Source: Silene noctiflora
Lineage: Eukaryota > Streptophyta > Magnoliopsida > Caryophyllales > Caryophyllaceae
Reading direction: 5' to 3'
Length of the DNA: 22,171 nucleotides
Assembly: GCA_009801015.1 (NCBI GenBank)
Contig: VHZZ01000048.1
Location: 400,567 to 422,737 of the forward strand
Part shown: positions 9,601 to 20,266 of the stretch, one piece after another
How the letters are laid out: each line of letters starts with the position of its first letter
Position numbering within the stretch: the first letter of the stretch is position 1
Translations under genes and position numbers: made by a program
The notes under the pieces: model-generated
The model's database searches: none
The model's input: only the letters and a program-made list of their open reading frames with translations
What the model was told of the DNA's origin: nothing

Positions 9601-12600
9601 AGCTATCACAACAAGTTGATGCCCACAAGGATAAAACAACAAGGGTGAACCACAACAGCTACAAAAACAAAAAAAGGCCAAGATGGAAAACATGATGGCC
9701 AAGGTATGCGCATTGTCATGCCTGACCTGACCATGGTCCATGTCTAAAAAGCTACAAAGCCATAGTCGTGGAAAAGGAGGATGGGATATACAATTACAGA
9801 TATAGAGGCAACCAAATCAAAAATACGCTAATTAAAATCAACAGAGAAAAAGCTAGAAGTATGTATCTTACATCAAGAACTCTGACTTCCTGAAGTTCCC
9901 TAGCTTTATCAATAATATCACCCTGAAAGAACACATTCATCTCAAAATCATCAGCAAGTCATGTATGAGACGGTTTAATGCATACAACCAAGTCAATAAC
10001 CCTATTATTAAATGACAAATACAATATTAAATGACTTGATTGATGCATACAGCCATCTTATATTCACTTTTTTGTACAGAATCATTTATAGACAGTGCAG
10101 GTGTTCTAGATTTTAAGAGAATCTCCTTACCACAGTCATCCGATTGATAAGTCCACATTTGATAGACTGGCGCAATCGTTTACATTCATCCTACATGAGA
10201 AGCAAGAGAAATCTTATATTGTACCCAAGAAAGAAATGTCAAGCTGCAGAACCATCTTAAATCATATTCACGGCAGAATTCTGAATTATAATTTCACCAA
10301 TACATGTATGACTATACTCAATTCATGAAAGCAGTTACATCAAAACAGTTCCAGATGGCATATGTTGCCTCCATATTAACTAGCTTACTACAACACAGAA
10401 GTTATGAGGATATTTAATTAGTTATGAGGATATTTAATTATACAAATTTTGCCATCAGCTGCTCAACTCGTAATTGATAGCATCTTCACCGCTGTACTCT
10501 CAACATTACGTTATGATCTTGATACAAAATTAAAAATACACCAATTACAATTTAATAAAAGAAGATAACGTTGAATTAAGGTTTGTGGATCTCTTTCACG
10601 TTTTAAGCATCATTTTTACAACTAGGTATTGATCAGTACATCATTGACCTTTCGCATGCCCATATGAGAGAATACTAATTTCTGAATACGTTATTTGAAT
10701 AAATTTACCTCAGAAAAGTCCTGGTTGGACATTGTATCTATTGATACAGTCTCTGTCTTATCAAGATTCAAGATCTCCAGCATGATGTCCGTTGTCCTTT
10801 TGCCAACTTTGTATGGTTCAGCAGCTTTGCTTGTACCTTGTAAAAAACAATCTCAGGAATTCTTTAATCCAAACCAAAATCTATGTTATACTAAAACCAA
10901 ACATAATTCTAACTTTCTTAGACTTCTTACCAGTTATCTGCACCAGCCTGTAAATATCTTGGTTTTTGCTACTGCCAGAAATTCTTATTCTGACAAAAGC
11001 CCCAACAGCCTTGTCATGGAACGTTTCAGGATTTTCCAGAAGTGCATCCATCAAGTTACGGCGCAGGAAGATTAGGTTAATGTTATGCATATCAATAGCA
11101 GCATAGTCATCAAGGTTTGACTGAGACCTCCCTTCTCTTTTACGTGATTTTTTCACCCTACTTTTGTTGCCATCATGGGGCGAATCAATGTTATCATCAG
11201 CATCCAGTTGCCTTTTTTCAGAATTAGCAACACTTTCTTGATTATCATCAGCATCCTTTAAAAAGAAGTGTGATTCAAGTAGCTTCAACATTTCAAAATG
11301 ACCAACTCGTGGCTTGTGAAATAATTTCTGTAGCATAGAATCACAAATAATCTGGCTCTGTCGGCGTGGATCGCGAAGTTTGTTTGTTTTAATATACTCT
11401 AATAACAATCCTTGTACATCAAACTGAGTTAAAACAGATTGGTCACCCTTTTTCATGTGCATTATAAACTCCAGTAGCTCCTTTGATGCCCACTCCACAT
11501 TGCTTCGTGCACCCTTGGAGCGGGACTTTAACAACCGTCTAGCTTTTCCACCCCTCCTACTACTTGTATCCGGGGAAGAATGTTCTGAATCTGAATTATT
11601 AACATCCTTGGGCTGGGATCTTAACCTCCTTTTAGACTTTCGTTTCCCAGAACCAGTGTTTTTCTCTGAAGAGTTGTCAGAATCATTGTCTACAGATTTT
11701 GAATTTTTCTTTGACTTCTTCCTTTTTGAAACATTCAATTCTGAATTCTCATCTAAACTATCAGAATCACTTCCTGCATCGTTGTTACCCTCAACTGACG
11801 GTTGCTGCTTATCTTTCGACGGATTTTTTGCATGTGAAAGCTCATCAGACGTAATGCATAGCTTCTCTTTTTGTTCCAGCCAGTAATCCTTGAACAGATA
11901 TTCCCAGCTACTTTTATCACTAAAAGCATCCTGACCCTGTACCAACATTGGCGAAGAATAAGTATAAAAAAATGATGACAATGTAAGTGTTATCTGAAGG
12001 TGGTCAGTAGTCACAATGATCATTAAAAAGGATAAAATGCGATTAATTGTCACTATGACCGTCCCTTAGCATGTACAGTAGGAACTCTTTGCTCTCCATC
12101 GTCGGAGAGCACAAATAAGTGTTTTTGTCTACAACAGAGGGCTCTTTTCTGATTTTCATGTGCTCTTCTAAGAGCAAAGGAGAACTTATTCTCTATTAAA
12201 AGTGGTGAAAATGCAAGAGAAAAATCGGTTTTTTTGATTTTATTTTATGCAAACAAAAAAAGGTGGGACACCAAAATTTGAAATGGATAACATGTGGAAG
12301 AGTTTTGTTATTGTGTAAAATTGTTTGCTTTCCAATTAGTGAGAGTGAAAGTGAAGAGCAGAAAAGGTGCTTTGCATCTTTTACTAACACCTGCTCTTAC
12401 CTCTTTCTTGAACATAAATTAATGTCAGCGTTTCTAATTTCTCAGCCAGAGGCACAAATACATTTTTTTTTTTTTTTTTGCAAAGGAGTCAATTCTAGAG
12501 TTTTCTTCTAATGGGACGAAATTGTGAAGTTAACAACAGGGAATAAATAATGAAACATAGCAAGCCAAACGCCTTAATGAATGTTTAGCACTCGAAGAGG

Positions 12601-15600
12601 TATTAAACCGTAGCATCAAGAAAGAAGTTACAAATGATGGTTAGCAATAATAAGAATCCTCCAAATCACCATTATGAAATTGTGAGCTATTTCTGAAGTC
12701 CTGATTAGTGGTATTCCTCAGAGGCGGCTGCAAAACACAGACCTCAATGAAAGCAGGCTGCCAACAGCAGGCAGCGGCTTCTCTTACTGATGAGGTGGAG
12801 GGGGAGATTGAATGGAATTCTAGAGTACAACAAGATGGCTTGAAGCTGAACATCTTCATTGAACATGACACAGTGCAAGCATGAAACAAAAACAGTTCTG
12901 AATATCTTTGTACACTGGGAAACATGTCAAAGCAAGTTTCTAGGAAAATAGGTTTGAAATATGTACGATTTAAACAAAAAAGAGAAAAAAAAGAGGTTGT
13001 GCTAAATAAGAGCGCCTGCACGTCTGATAGTGCTGAAGACGATTCCTTCTACAACCTATCAACAACCAGCTAGTGAAGATCCTGCTTATGTAGGATATGT
13101 GATAGACAAAGGTATCCAACCTCACCAAGTGTAGTACAGAGGATAAAGTAAATAATTTTATAATCTAAATGATTAATTCAACCACGGGGTTAGCAGTGAC
13201 ACTACTCCTATGTCGTAAAATCTAATGCTAATTTTTTCGTTCTTGTCAACCATTGTAAAGACTTTTTTGAGCTTCAATACATGCAAAATTTTCATTCTTT
13301 ACCACTCATCAACTCTAACAAAGTTAAAATCCATAAACCAGAACTCAGTAAAGGGAGCAGCAGAGTAACAATTGTATACATGAACCCAGAGAGAGTGGAA
13401 ACAAACATATACCATTTCATTTTGTTCACTATTTTCAACCACCATTATAGTTTTCATGCACGACTCACAGAATCCTTTGTTTCCTCTAACACAGAAAAAA
13501 GCTGCATCCTTACTGCAGGCTCTGCACAAGGAGAATTGACAGGTACAACACTTAAAATAGGCATTCTTTCCACACTGGTTGCACATATGCCAACCTGCAC
13601 ACGCAACAAAATACAAATCTATGAGGGCAACGTAGGAGGTGTGTGGCAACCATCATTATAACAAGTAACAAACCAATAGAATCAAATTGCTCATGAACAT
13701 CAAGCAAGCAACGGCTAAATAGAAATCCAACTAAGTAAAAGCAAAAACTAATCACCCAATGGTTTTATATAGGGTGATAGAGACAGCAAGATGGGTCAGG
13801 CCGATTGGCTAATTTTGCAACAAAATTATTCAAATGGAATATAAATATTAGTTTTGATTCCATTAGTCAGAGACTTAGGCGCATCTTTTTTGTTGTCTAA
13901 CTTTTTATTTTAGATTGTCCGGATAGGAACGTAGAACCAAAGGTAACCGATCTTTTTTTTTTTTTGACAAACAATAGTTCTTTTTAGTCCTTTGGAGTTA
14001 TTCTTGCATTGAAAGAACAGATAGCCAGGATCACTTACTAAAATTAATCTAATATTGCTGTCAAAGAGACGAAGAGTTTACAGATGCTTTTACGTGTTTT
14101 CAATTGACAACTTATCAAAATTTCAGGTGTAATGAGGACAATGTAACTCTTTTATGTCTCATCCATGTCACATGATACACAGTCCTAATATCACAGCAAG
14201 ATAAGACAACTGAAGCTCCAAAAGAACTGCTTGACGTTCAACGGCAACTATTCAGTACCCTAAACCAAGGTATAAAAAAAGAGTGCCAAAAGTCCTAAAG
14301 AAACACGTGGTTGAGTACTTGAATGGCAGAGCCTTCAATAAAGAAACAGCATAGCACAGCCCTAAACTAGAGTAGAGACAAGTAGTAAAACACTCTACTA
14401 TGAATGTCAAGAATTATCAGCTTGAACCTACTAAACTACTACAAAATGGTTTCTAGGTAGCAAAACATGCATATACTGCCTCAACTACTCGCACAATATG
14501 GTGATTGAGCAACGTTTAAGTTTTCAATAAGCTGGTTTCAAATCTCTGATATTTATAACCAAAATAAAGTAAATTTTCTGATAACATATAAGGCCTTAAA
14601 TGACAGGTAGCTAATGTTACTTTTTACAGGTAACAGAAGCAGAACGATTCAAAATACAATTTCCATTAACATAGAAAAGCCAAACTTACCACAATACCAG
14701 TGGCCCTTGGTTTTGAAAAACTCGTCATCATGATCAACACAGGAAGGATGATAAGCCTTTGGGCAGCCTCTGAAAAAAATCAAGAAACGAGCCTCAAATC
14801 AATTTCTTATTCCGCACATTTTACTACAAAGCATAGTTAGTTGCCAAATTCATAAGTTACAACAACAGATTGACTAAATTCCCATAGCATGATTTCCTTT
14901 AACAGCGGAACAACAAACCCATCATTCTTGGGTTTCAAATATGACGGAGTTAAGCAATATGTCTCACTAATTCATATCACAAAGCTAACCCCCCTCTCTC
15001 ATGAAAACACAAAGGTAAGTTTGCGTATATCTGACCCAACTTTTTTTACATAGGGGGTAACCGGGTAATGTTATAACCTTAGTTTAAAAAAGCGCGCCTT
15101 GAGTGCGCCTAAGGTGCGCCTCGCATGAGGCACTAGCCAAAACGCCTCGGTGCATTTTAGGTGCGCCTTTTAGACAAGGCTCACCTAACAAGGCTAACTA
15201 GTACGCACTTTCCATATCTTTTAGACACGGCTCACCAATTCTTTTCCCTATTATTCATTACTTTACTCCATGACATGTTAACAAACTTGAAAACTCCTAA
15301 AAAGGCTATTGTTGCCCAAAATTTCATTTGGAAATTACAAATTTGTTATTAAAAATAGGGCGCCTCGCGTCCAAAAGGCGAGCGCCTTCGCCTTGCGCTT
15401 TGCGCCTCGTCGCCTCGGCCCCTTAGCGCCTCGGTGTGCCTTGCGCATTTTCAAACTAAGGTTATAACACAAAGCAAAATAGTGCATATATTTGCAATCA
15501 ATTTAAAAGAAAAGACGACAATACCTACGATCACATAATACAAGGTCCCCTCCATCAAGACAGATGAAGCAAACATCCTCCCCTACAACCTTCCTAGATG

Positions 15601-17209
15601 GAGTTTTCACAACTCCAGACTTCGCATTCCGCTTTCTCTTCCCACCACTTCCACTACCACTTTTCATACCCTCTCCCTCCATTTCCATTTCATTTTCAGC
15701 AATTGGTGTCCCCTCTTCCACCATCAAATCATCTTTTTTCACAATAGTCGGTGAACCGTCCATTACCTCATCCGCCTCGTCTTCCTTATTCCCTTCTTGT
15801 GGCACCTCTTCTTCCACCTTAGTTCCTTCATGCTCTTCCTTTACCTCCTCTTCTTTCTCTTTTTCATCATTTTCCGCCTTATTCTCAACCAATTGATCCA
15901 CCATTTCCACCTCTTCATTCAATGGTGGCGCACCCCCAACCTCCAAATTTACGTCTCCTTCGACCTCACTAGCACACAAACCCCCCTCTTTTTCTTCCCT
16001 AACCATTTCTTCTGCCTTCTCAACCGATTCATCGGCCATTTGCACCTCCTCATTCAATGGTGCCACATCCTCAACCATTTCTACTACCTTCTCATCCATC
16101 TCCCCATCTTTCATAACCTCGTCTCCTTCGACCTTTTTGCCAATTGATGAACCTTCTTCTCCGCCCAATTCTCCATCTTTCTCAACAACATCCTCATTTT
16201 TCACTTCCATCTCCTCAGTAACCAATACCATGTCCTCCCCTTTAATCTGTTCCTCTTCCATATCTTCCACTTTACCGGCATCTTCGCCCCCCTCATTTCT
16301 AACATCCATCTTATCGGTAACAGTCACAAATTCACCTGACGTTTTCGCAACTTGTTCATCGTTTTCCTCTATTGGTTCATTTACGTGTTTTACCTCAGTT
16401 TCTCTATCTACACCTTCAACACTCTCACCTTCTGTCAACAAGTTATCACTAGCAACAAACGGTACCTCGGCTTCTTCGACAACTACTTCCTCCTTACTCT
16501 CTAGTTTCGATTCCTCAACATCTACACCAATGGAGCTCAATTCAGCTTCATCAACTGCTACATTCTCCACGTTTTTCAATTCCAATTCCTCGTTATCCTT
16601 GCTACCAATTCCTCCCTCATCAGCTGCTAATTCGTCAGAAACCTTAACCTCCGGCAATGGCGGAGCTACGTCCTCCTCGCTCTTTGCTTTCGTTTTCGAT
16701 TCCTCAACATTATCGCCATCAATTTCTCTCCCCACAACCTCACTAACCGCCAATTCATCCGAAACATTAACCTCCGGCAATGGCGGAGCTACATCCACAG
16801 CAATCACACCTTCATCTCTCTCCAATTTCGATTCCTCGACACTCTGGACCTTGCCTTCTCTCTCATCTACCACCTTTTCCAATTGAGGAATCTCCGGCGA
16901 ATCTCCGGCAGTCATAACGGCATCGCGTACCTCCAATTCGTCGGAAACCTTAGCCTCTTGCAATGGCGGAACTTCACACGTAACATTCACATCTTCTACT
17001 CCTTCCAAATTCGATCTTTCGACATCCTCAACCTCGTTTTCTCTCTCCTCAACGTGAACCGTCGTTAATGGAAGACTCTCCGTCGAATCTACGGCGGTCG
17101 AAACGGCGTCGTTTAACTGTAATTCGTTCTGAGGTTCAGATTCTAACGATTGTTGTTGTTGTTGTTCTACAGAAGGAGAAACCATGGCGACATCATCTTC
17201 GTCCTCCAT
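6628..17209 (-). CDS. NERD: NERD-like chromatin/silencing protein (PHD-SWIB-Plus3-GYF-GW), 10 exons, CCCH end not found
   Basis: Joined exons (minus strand): 17209-15525, 14769-14690, 13594-13413, 11936-10931, 10836-10709, 10190-10131, 9922-9872, 9566-9496, 8296-8151, 8039-6628. Total 4821 nt, 1606 residues plus TGA; every phase closes. Residues 1-540 are Glu/Asp-rich with internal repeats. A PHD finger has C547, C550, C559, C564, H569, C572, C588, followed by a second Cys cluster (C593, C596, C604, C607, C612, C615). Then come basic/Ser linkers, SWIB (about 795-874), Plus3 (about 928-1064), GYF (1275-1326: W-x-Y-x-D-P, QGPF, GYF) and a Gly/Pro/Asn/Gln tail with GW/WG at 1476, 1567, 1583 and 1594. 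Arabidopsis NERD (C3H19, about 1770 residues) has this order. It binds histone H3 and AGO2 and acts in RDR-dependent DNA methylation in the nucleus. The family's C-terminal CCCH finger is missing. Start chosen at MEDEDD; a second in-frame ATG is at 17185. A C3H44-type paralogue is the alternative identity. Confidence 0.92.
8040..8150 (-). other. Intron 9 of the NERD-like gene: 111 nt, in frame, stop-free
   Basis: The donor is GACAAG|GTTTGTTC at 8151/8150 and the acceptor TTGAATGCAG|AGAGTG at 8040/8039. Splicing gives Gln-Glu-Ser-Asp-Thr-Arg. The 111 nt read through as 37 sense codons, so a retained transcript would insert 37 residues (rich in Ser, Tyr, Phe, Leu) without a frameshift. Pyrimidine-rich, T-rich content and family conservation on both sides favour a real intron. 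Confidence 0.75.
8614..8999 (-). mobile_element. GC-rich TIR element (copy 2) inside the U12 intron
   Basis: A 386-bp element of the same family as that at 15078-15460. On the minus strand it starts CTTAGTTTAAAAAAGCGCGC (8999 downward). Its other end at 8614 is CTCAGTTTTACAGGAGCAAG. Both ends carry repeated GGCGC/AGGCGAGG words flanking an AT-rich core (8707-8880). Flanks CCTCCTGT (8606-8613) and TCTCATGT (9000-9007) agree at 6 of 8 positions and could be a decayed 8-bp target duplication, pointing to hAT. Confidence 0.7.
9000..9490. other. Remainder of intron 8, no gene
   Basis: The rest of the U12 intron on the donor side is unremarkable AT-rich sequence. Open frames of 60-85 codons on either strand here show no family resemblance. 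Confidence 0.4.
10401..10440. repeat. Perfect 20-bp tandem duplication in intron 5
   Basis: GTTATGAGGATATTTAATTA occurs twice back to back at 10401-10420 and 10421-10440, inside the 518-bp intron 5 (10191-10708) of the NERD-like gene. Perfect identity indicates a recent slippage event or polymorphism. Confidence 0.95.
11937..13412. other. Intron 3 of the NERD-like gene (1476 nt)
   Basis: No additional exon is needed: ...Asn-Glu-Met from exon 3 joins Gly-Gln-Asp of exon 4 in phase 0, as in the family alignment I recall. The intron holds an 18-T run near 12463-12480 and unrelated short open frames (for example 12641-13021) that look random. Confidence 0.6.
13595..14689. other. Intron 2 of the NERD-like gene (1095 nt)
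   Basis: Bounded by TGT-G|GTAAG and GTGCAG|GT-TGG. The split glycine codon is rebuilt as GGT between Cys588 and Trp590. It contains an 11-T run near 13952 and no repeat or gene that I can name. Confidence 0.6.
15078..15460 (+). mobile_element. GC-rich TIR element (copy 1) in intron 1 of the NERD-like gene
   Basis: A 383-bp element bounded by inverted CTTAGTTTRAAAAWGCGC termini and flanked on both sides by GTTATAAC (15070-15077 and 15461-15468). GTTATAAC is its own reverse complement and, at 8 bp, fits a hAT target duplication. The ends are dense in GGCGC, AGGCGAG and GCGCCTT words while the core (15210-15355) is AT-rich. No transposase frame, hence non-autonomous. It lies 64 bp from the exon 1 donor. 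Confidence 0.8.
16610..17128 (-). repeat. Internal repeats in the acidic N-terminus of the NERD-like protein
   Basis: The motif PPLPEVxVSDELA (or close) appears at protein residues 80-93, 140-153 and 181-194. An upstream related block (NELQLNDAVSTA, then EERENEVEDVE) at about 28-65 pairs with DELEVRDAVMTA and DEREGKVQSVE at about 90-130, giving a unit of about 60 residues. At DNA level the tract CTCCGGCAATGGCGGAGCTAC is shared almost exactly between about 16651 and 16775, suggesting fairly recent unequal duplication. Confidence 0.8.
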
Positions 17210-17450
17210 TGATGAAGAATAACCTGAAAGATTAATAAAATTACGAAAAATTGGGAGAATAACACGATTCAATTTGGGGGAAAATCGGGGATTTTAAGCG
17301 AAAAACCCTAAAACTACAAATACGTTTCTTCCCGAACTCTATCGGTTGTTGCGGTAGTTATGTTATTGCTCTCCACTTATCGTCCTCCCAAAAGGAGTCT
17401 CTTGTTTTGCCATTAAAAATTTCTAAGTTTTTTTTTTTTTTTTTTTTTTT
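17210..17450 (-). promoter_or_regulatory. 5' leader and short proximal promoter of the NERD-like gene with telo-box
   Basis: A telo-box AAACCCTAA lies at 17303-17311, about 95 bp from the start codon, a position common for plant housekeeping and translation-related genes. A TTAATCTTTCAG|GTTATTC site 13 nt before the ATG looks like a splice acceptor, so a short 5' UTR intron (possible donor AAAC|GTATTT near 17321) may exist. Only 241 bp remain before the MITE at 17451. No clear TATA box. Confidence 0.4.
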
Positions 17451-18000
17451 GGAAATTCTACAGGGTACTCCTAAATTTGTCCACTTTCTACACGGTATCC
17501 TTACACTTTTAAAAACATACATGTTATCCCTAATTGTTGTCATTGACACTAAGTGTATCCCTAAATTTCATTTTCCGTCAATTAAACCCAGTTTTAGGCG
17601 TTTAGTGATTACTTGGACGCGTAACCAAACTTGTCATTTATCATCTCATAACACAAAGGACTATATTAGGCTAAATATCCATCTTTGGACGTGATAATTT
17701 GGCAGGGGATCAATAAATTTTCCGTTAAAATTTTTTTAGCCCATATATATCAATAAATATTAGGATCGAGGTTGATATTGAGTCTAATAGAGTCCTCATG
17801 TCATGGGATAATAAATGACAAGCTTGGTTACGTGTCTAAGTCATCACTTAACGCCTAAAACCGAGTCAATTGATGGAAAATAAAGCTTAGGGGTACATTT
17901 AGTGATAATGACAACAATTAGGGGTACCATGTATGTTTTAAAAAGTGTAGGGGTACCATGTAGAAAGTCGAAAAATTTAGGGGTACCAGGTAAAATATCC
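17451..18000. mobile_element. 550-bp foldback MITE, Mutator-like, upstream of the NERD-like gene
   Basis: Long terminal inverted repeats of about 200 bp: 17451-17650 (GGAAATTCTACAGGGTACTC...) and 18000-17800 on the other strand (GGATATTTTACCTGGTACCC...). By eye they are about 80% identical and share CTAATTGTTGTCATT and GTTTTAGGCGTT. A unique middle of about 150 bp separates them. Both ends abut T tracts (17428-17450 and 18001-18018), compatible with a 9-bp TTTTTTTTT target duplication of the Mutator type. No transposase. Superfamily is inference from TIR length and duplication size. Confidence 0.75.
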
Positions 18001-18018
18001 TTTTTTTTTTTTTTTTTT

Positions 18019-19404
18019 AATATAAACTATTTTGCATAACAGCAACTCTCATATAAGATCGTCTTATAGCATAGGATTGACCTAAAAGAAGAGAAGTCAG
18101 GTTATAAAATTTATTTAATTTATAATTTTATTTTATTTTAACAACTCGACATTTTATGATGAAAACGAATACATTTAAATATATAAGTTATTAATCTAAA
18201 ATTTTAGGTTATCAAAATAAAATATTTTTTTTACAAATTTATTGAGTAATCTATTTGGGCTTTTGAGTAATGGACTAGTCTTATGAGTAAAATGATCTCA
18301 CACAACAATTTGTGTTTGCATTAAGTATAAACTTATAAGAAAATCATAATACATGTAGTTGTGGTTTGAAAGCCCGTGACTTCAACTTACCTTTATCATT
18401 CGAAATGATGAGATAAGTTGGTTCTACTTTAGAAGATCAATCTAGTTTTATTACCTTATAATAAAAAAAAAATACATATAGTTGTATTCGTGAAAGAATA
18501 GTTATTAAATTAAATAAACTCGTTTTACAATACATATAGTTGTATTCGAAATGCTTATAGATTTATTTGAGAATTTGTGTATTATATTTTTGAAATTTTA
18601 TATTTGAAGGTTCTGTTTAGAAGGTTTTTATTATATTTGAAGGTTCCAAGAAATTAGAAAAAGACAATAATGTCAGCTTTAACCATGTTATCTAAATAAG
18701 TTATTTTGATTTTACTATTATTATTATTTTTTTTTTTTGAAACACAATCTTTAAAAAATTCGAATTTTCAGACATCACTTTTAAAAAGTAGTTTGTCAAA
18801 CACAACCTTTAATATAATTTTTTTGCTAAACACGACATTTTAACCGGATTCCGCCAACTTAAAGCATTTCCGCCACTAAAGTGTTTCGCATGTGAGAACC
18901 TAGTTTGACTTTTGTGTTTGTTTTCCCTCCAATTCACTCCTCTCGAACCATCACATGCCCCCCACCCCCACACTCACACACACTTGCCCTCCCACTTGTC
19001 TTATTGTTAGAGAGACACTATCCGTCTTCAACTTGTGAAAGATAACGTCCGTCACAAGCAAGACGCTTTGCCACAACATAATGTGATTTAATTACCACCT
19101 CAGTTTTTAAGCTAATTTTCTTTCCGACTACACATCGCTCCAATGGTTAGCTGCAATTTACGGGTCTCACAATAGAATTTTCCTCCAATGAAAAACATTA
19201 AATTTTTTTAAAACCAAACTACATTCTTGACAAAGCTACAATGTTCACAAGCTACACATAATTATACTTTATTCCAATGGTAAGCTACTTACTATTTTAA
19301 AAAAATTACAAATAAATCCCTAAAAATGACCATTGGAGATGCTCAATGGTATGCACTACGCAGTTACGCACTTCGAGAAATAATCATCACTAATTGGAGA
19401 AAAA
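18019..19404. other. AT-rich spacer with repeat remnants
   Basis: No gene seen. The word AAACACRAYMTTT recurs at 18739, 18797 and 18826 next to a T run, resembling one arm of another foldback element. A CCATTGGAGATGCTC end at about 19329-19344 is a motif often found at MITE termini in plants. A C-rich CCCCACCCCCACACTCACACAC stretch (split by one short word) lies near 18958-18982. Duplicated ATACATATAGTTGTATTCG occurs near 18472 and 18530. Confidence 0.4.
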
Positions 19405-19653
19405 GGATTACGCATCTGAGGTAATACCCCAAACCTTTTAATTTTTGAACATATACACATTGTTTCCGAGCATATTAGTATTTTCAAATATAGTTTTGAG
19501 TAATATTATATTATTTTTTTAGTTTAATGTTTTAAATAAATGTACTCAAAAACTTAATACTACAAACTCATGATATTTAAAATAAAACTCAAAAACTTTA
19601 ATATAAAACTCAAAAAATAGATATTAAGAGGTACTACCTCAGATGTATAATCC
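19405..19653. mobile_element. 249-bp MITE with 24-bp TIRs
   Basis: GGATTA..CATCTGAGGTA.TACC at 19405-19428 and its inverted partner at 19630-19653 match at 21 of 24 positions. The interior is AT-rich with repeated AAAACTCAAAAA words and no open frame. A clear target duplication is not visible, so the superfamily is unassigned. Confidence 0.65.
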
Positions 19654-20266
19654 ATAAACTGCACTAATTGTGCTGGGTTCAAAAATTTTGTATGCTCAAT
19701 TTTACAGATTTACGGAGTATCTTATATACTGAAGCATGCACGCAAAAATGATGGAAAACAAATAAAGCAAAAACTTCCTTTGTGGAGTTCGAACACGGGA
19801 CCGACCAGAATTCTGATAATGTACTTATCCACTGAACAATGGACTCATCACTGTCTATTCATGGCAGCGAAAGATCTACAAATGAGGCCCTATTAACCTT
19901 TAGGCCTCGGTTCCAAGAACTGAATGGCACGCGCACGCCCTTTGTGCTGGCCCTGTATGTTGAGAAACAAAGCTCAAAGTAATCTCATCATTAATCAAGA
20001 GTCAATTATGAGTAAAATACTTTACCGTTGAGATGGACAAAATCCGTCGCAACAACATAGAACCAGAATTTAAAAGGCATGATAATGGAGGCATGGAGAT
20101 ATGGAAGTATCTGGAAATATTACAAATTTCTTAACCAATTAGCGAACCATTTAGATCCGAACCCAAATATTTACAGCATAAACAAGCCTAGTTTGAGGAA
20201 CAGACAAGGCTTGTAAATATAAAAGGCAGAATGAAAGACGATGAGAATGCTTCATCAGTATGTACC
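19654..20266. other. Spacer, possibly including a 3' UTR of a minus-strand gene
   Basis: Around 19785-19860 a degenerate GTTCGAACACGGGACC ... CCACTGAACAATGGACTC stretch looks like a decayed dispersed repeat; its GTTCGAA resembles a tRNA B-box core, so a SINE remnant is possible. The part from about 20000 to 20266 would be the 3' UTR if the exon-like tail at 20267 is real. Confidence 0.3.

Noticed and set aside
12641..13021. 126-codon minus-strand open frame in intron 3 of the NERD-like gene
   Set aside because: Exons 3 and 4 join perfectly without it and it has no family resemblance.
16137..16886. 249-codon plus-strand open frame rich in Ser/Thr/Pro
   Set aside because: It is the antisense shadow of the Glu/Asp-rich exon 1 of the NERD-like gene; acidic codons read backwards give Ser/Phe/Leu codons without stops.
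17207..17272. Longer N-terminus from an upstream in-frame TTG
   Set aside because: TTG is not a likely plant nuclear start, and a splice-acceptor-like TTTCAG lies between it and the ATG at 17209.
19785..19860. Possible tRNA or tRNA-derived gene (GTTCGAA word)
   Set aside because: No A box, no cloverleaf arms at proper spacing; best read as a decayed repeat.
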